Positions 63,969-64,000 of a DNA stretch of 64,000 nt are shown piece by piece. The stretch spans positions 211,960 to 275,959 of the forward strand of contig JAHYYJ010000002.1 in NCBI GenBank assembly GCA_019425015.1. Reading direction: 5' to 3'. Origin of the DNA: Collinsella sp. GTDB lineage: Bacteria; Actinomycetota; Coriobacteriia; Coriobacteriales; Coriobacteriaceae. Made by a program: the position numbers and the translations under genes. Within the stretch, counting starts at the first letter, position 1; each line of letters opens with the position of its first letter. Below the pieces are notes generated by a model that was given only the letters and a program-made list of their open reading frames with translations, was not told where the DNA came from and made no database searches.

Positions 63969-64000
63969 CACGATCGGCTGTTCGTCGAACCGGAAAATAA

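Overview
The window looks like chromosomal DNA of a Coriobacteriia gut actinobacterium, most likely Collinsella. I infer this from the GC-rich codon use, the strictly anaerobic enzymes (pyruvate formate-lyase and its radical SAM activase), the gene content and the many small palindromic intergenic repeats. This is recognition from the sequence alone; no database was searched. About fifty protein genes are supported. I saw no rRNA, tRNA or CRISPR array.

Layout. 0.1-5.9 kb (minus strand): MFS exporter with TetR regulator, PII protein plus ammonium channel, a CmpB-like membrane protein and an HD hydrolase. 6.1-12.6 kb (plus): a short Dxs-type enzyme, a complete polar amino-acid ABC importer and a class-I amidotransferase-like hydrolase. 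12.7-16.3 kb (minus, visibly AT-richer): a three-gene ABC exporter, a 42-residue peptide gene with six cysteines that standard ORF length cut-offs miss, and an HTH/DUF2975 pair. 16.5-32.2 kb: HPt plus GGDEF/REC/HD-GYP signalling proteins, alpha/beta hydrolase, radical SAM protein, methionine aminopeptidase, hydroxyacid dehydrogenase, M18 aminopeptidase, Ntn hydrolase, phosphofructokinase, HTH-membrane protein and a MacB/FtsX-type ABC system. 32.4-44.1 kb: a fluoride riboswitch with a CLC-type channel, Ogt, the aspartate-threonine pathway (asd, lysC, thrC, thrB), EngB, MTA/SAH nucleosidase, PFL activase and DegV. 44.7-54.4 kb: pyruvate formate-lyase split into two genes, a ketodeoxygluconate permease and dehydrogenase, and a MarR-controlled heterodimeric ABC exporter. 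54.8-56.2 kb: a very GC-rich IS110-family element. 56.4-64 kb: DAHP synthase, a BceAB-like ABC system, a Nudix-Vsr fusion protein, an AraC regulator and a HAD hydrolase broken or truncated near the window edge.

The strongest candidates for something undescribed are these. (1) Very long nested hairpins lie directly 3' of several genes (amtB, pfkA, asd, thrB, grcA-like). In at least three clear cases the outermost stem includes the host gene's own stop codon, and five copies share an inner motif GTCCTCG ... CTGCGGAA in the sense orientation. (2) The six-cysteine peptide/ABC operon has its own promoter and an internal attenuator. (3) The PFL catalytic core lacks its glycyl-radical domain, which a separate downstream gene supplies. 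(4) A MutT-like Nudix domain is fused to a Vsr endonuclease. (5) At least six families of small palindromic repeats occur, several carrying CTGTCCC-type motifs.
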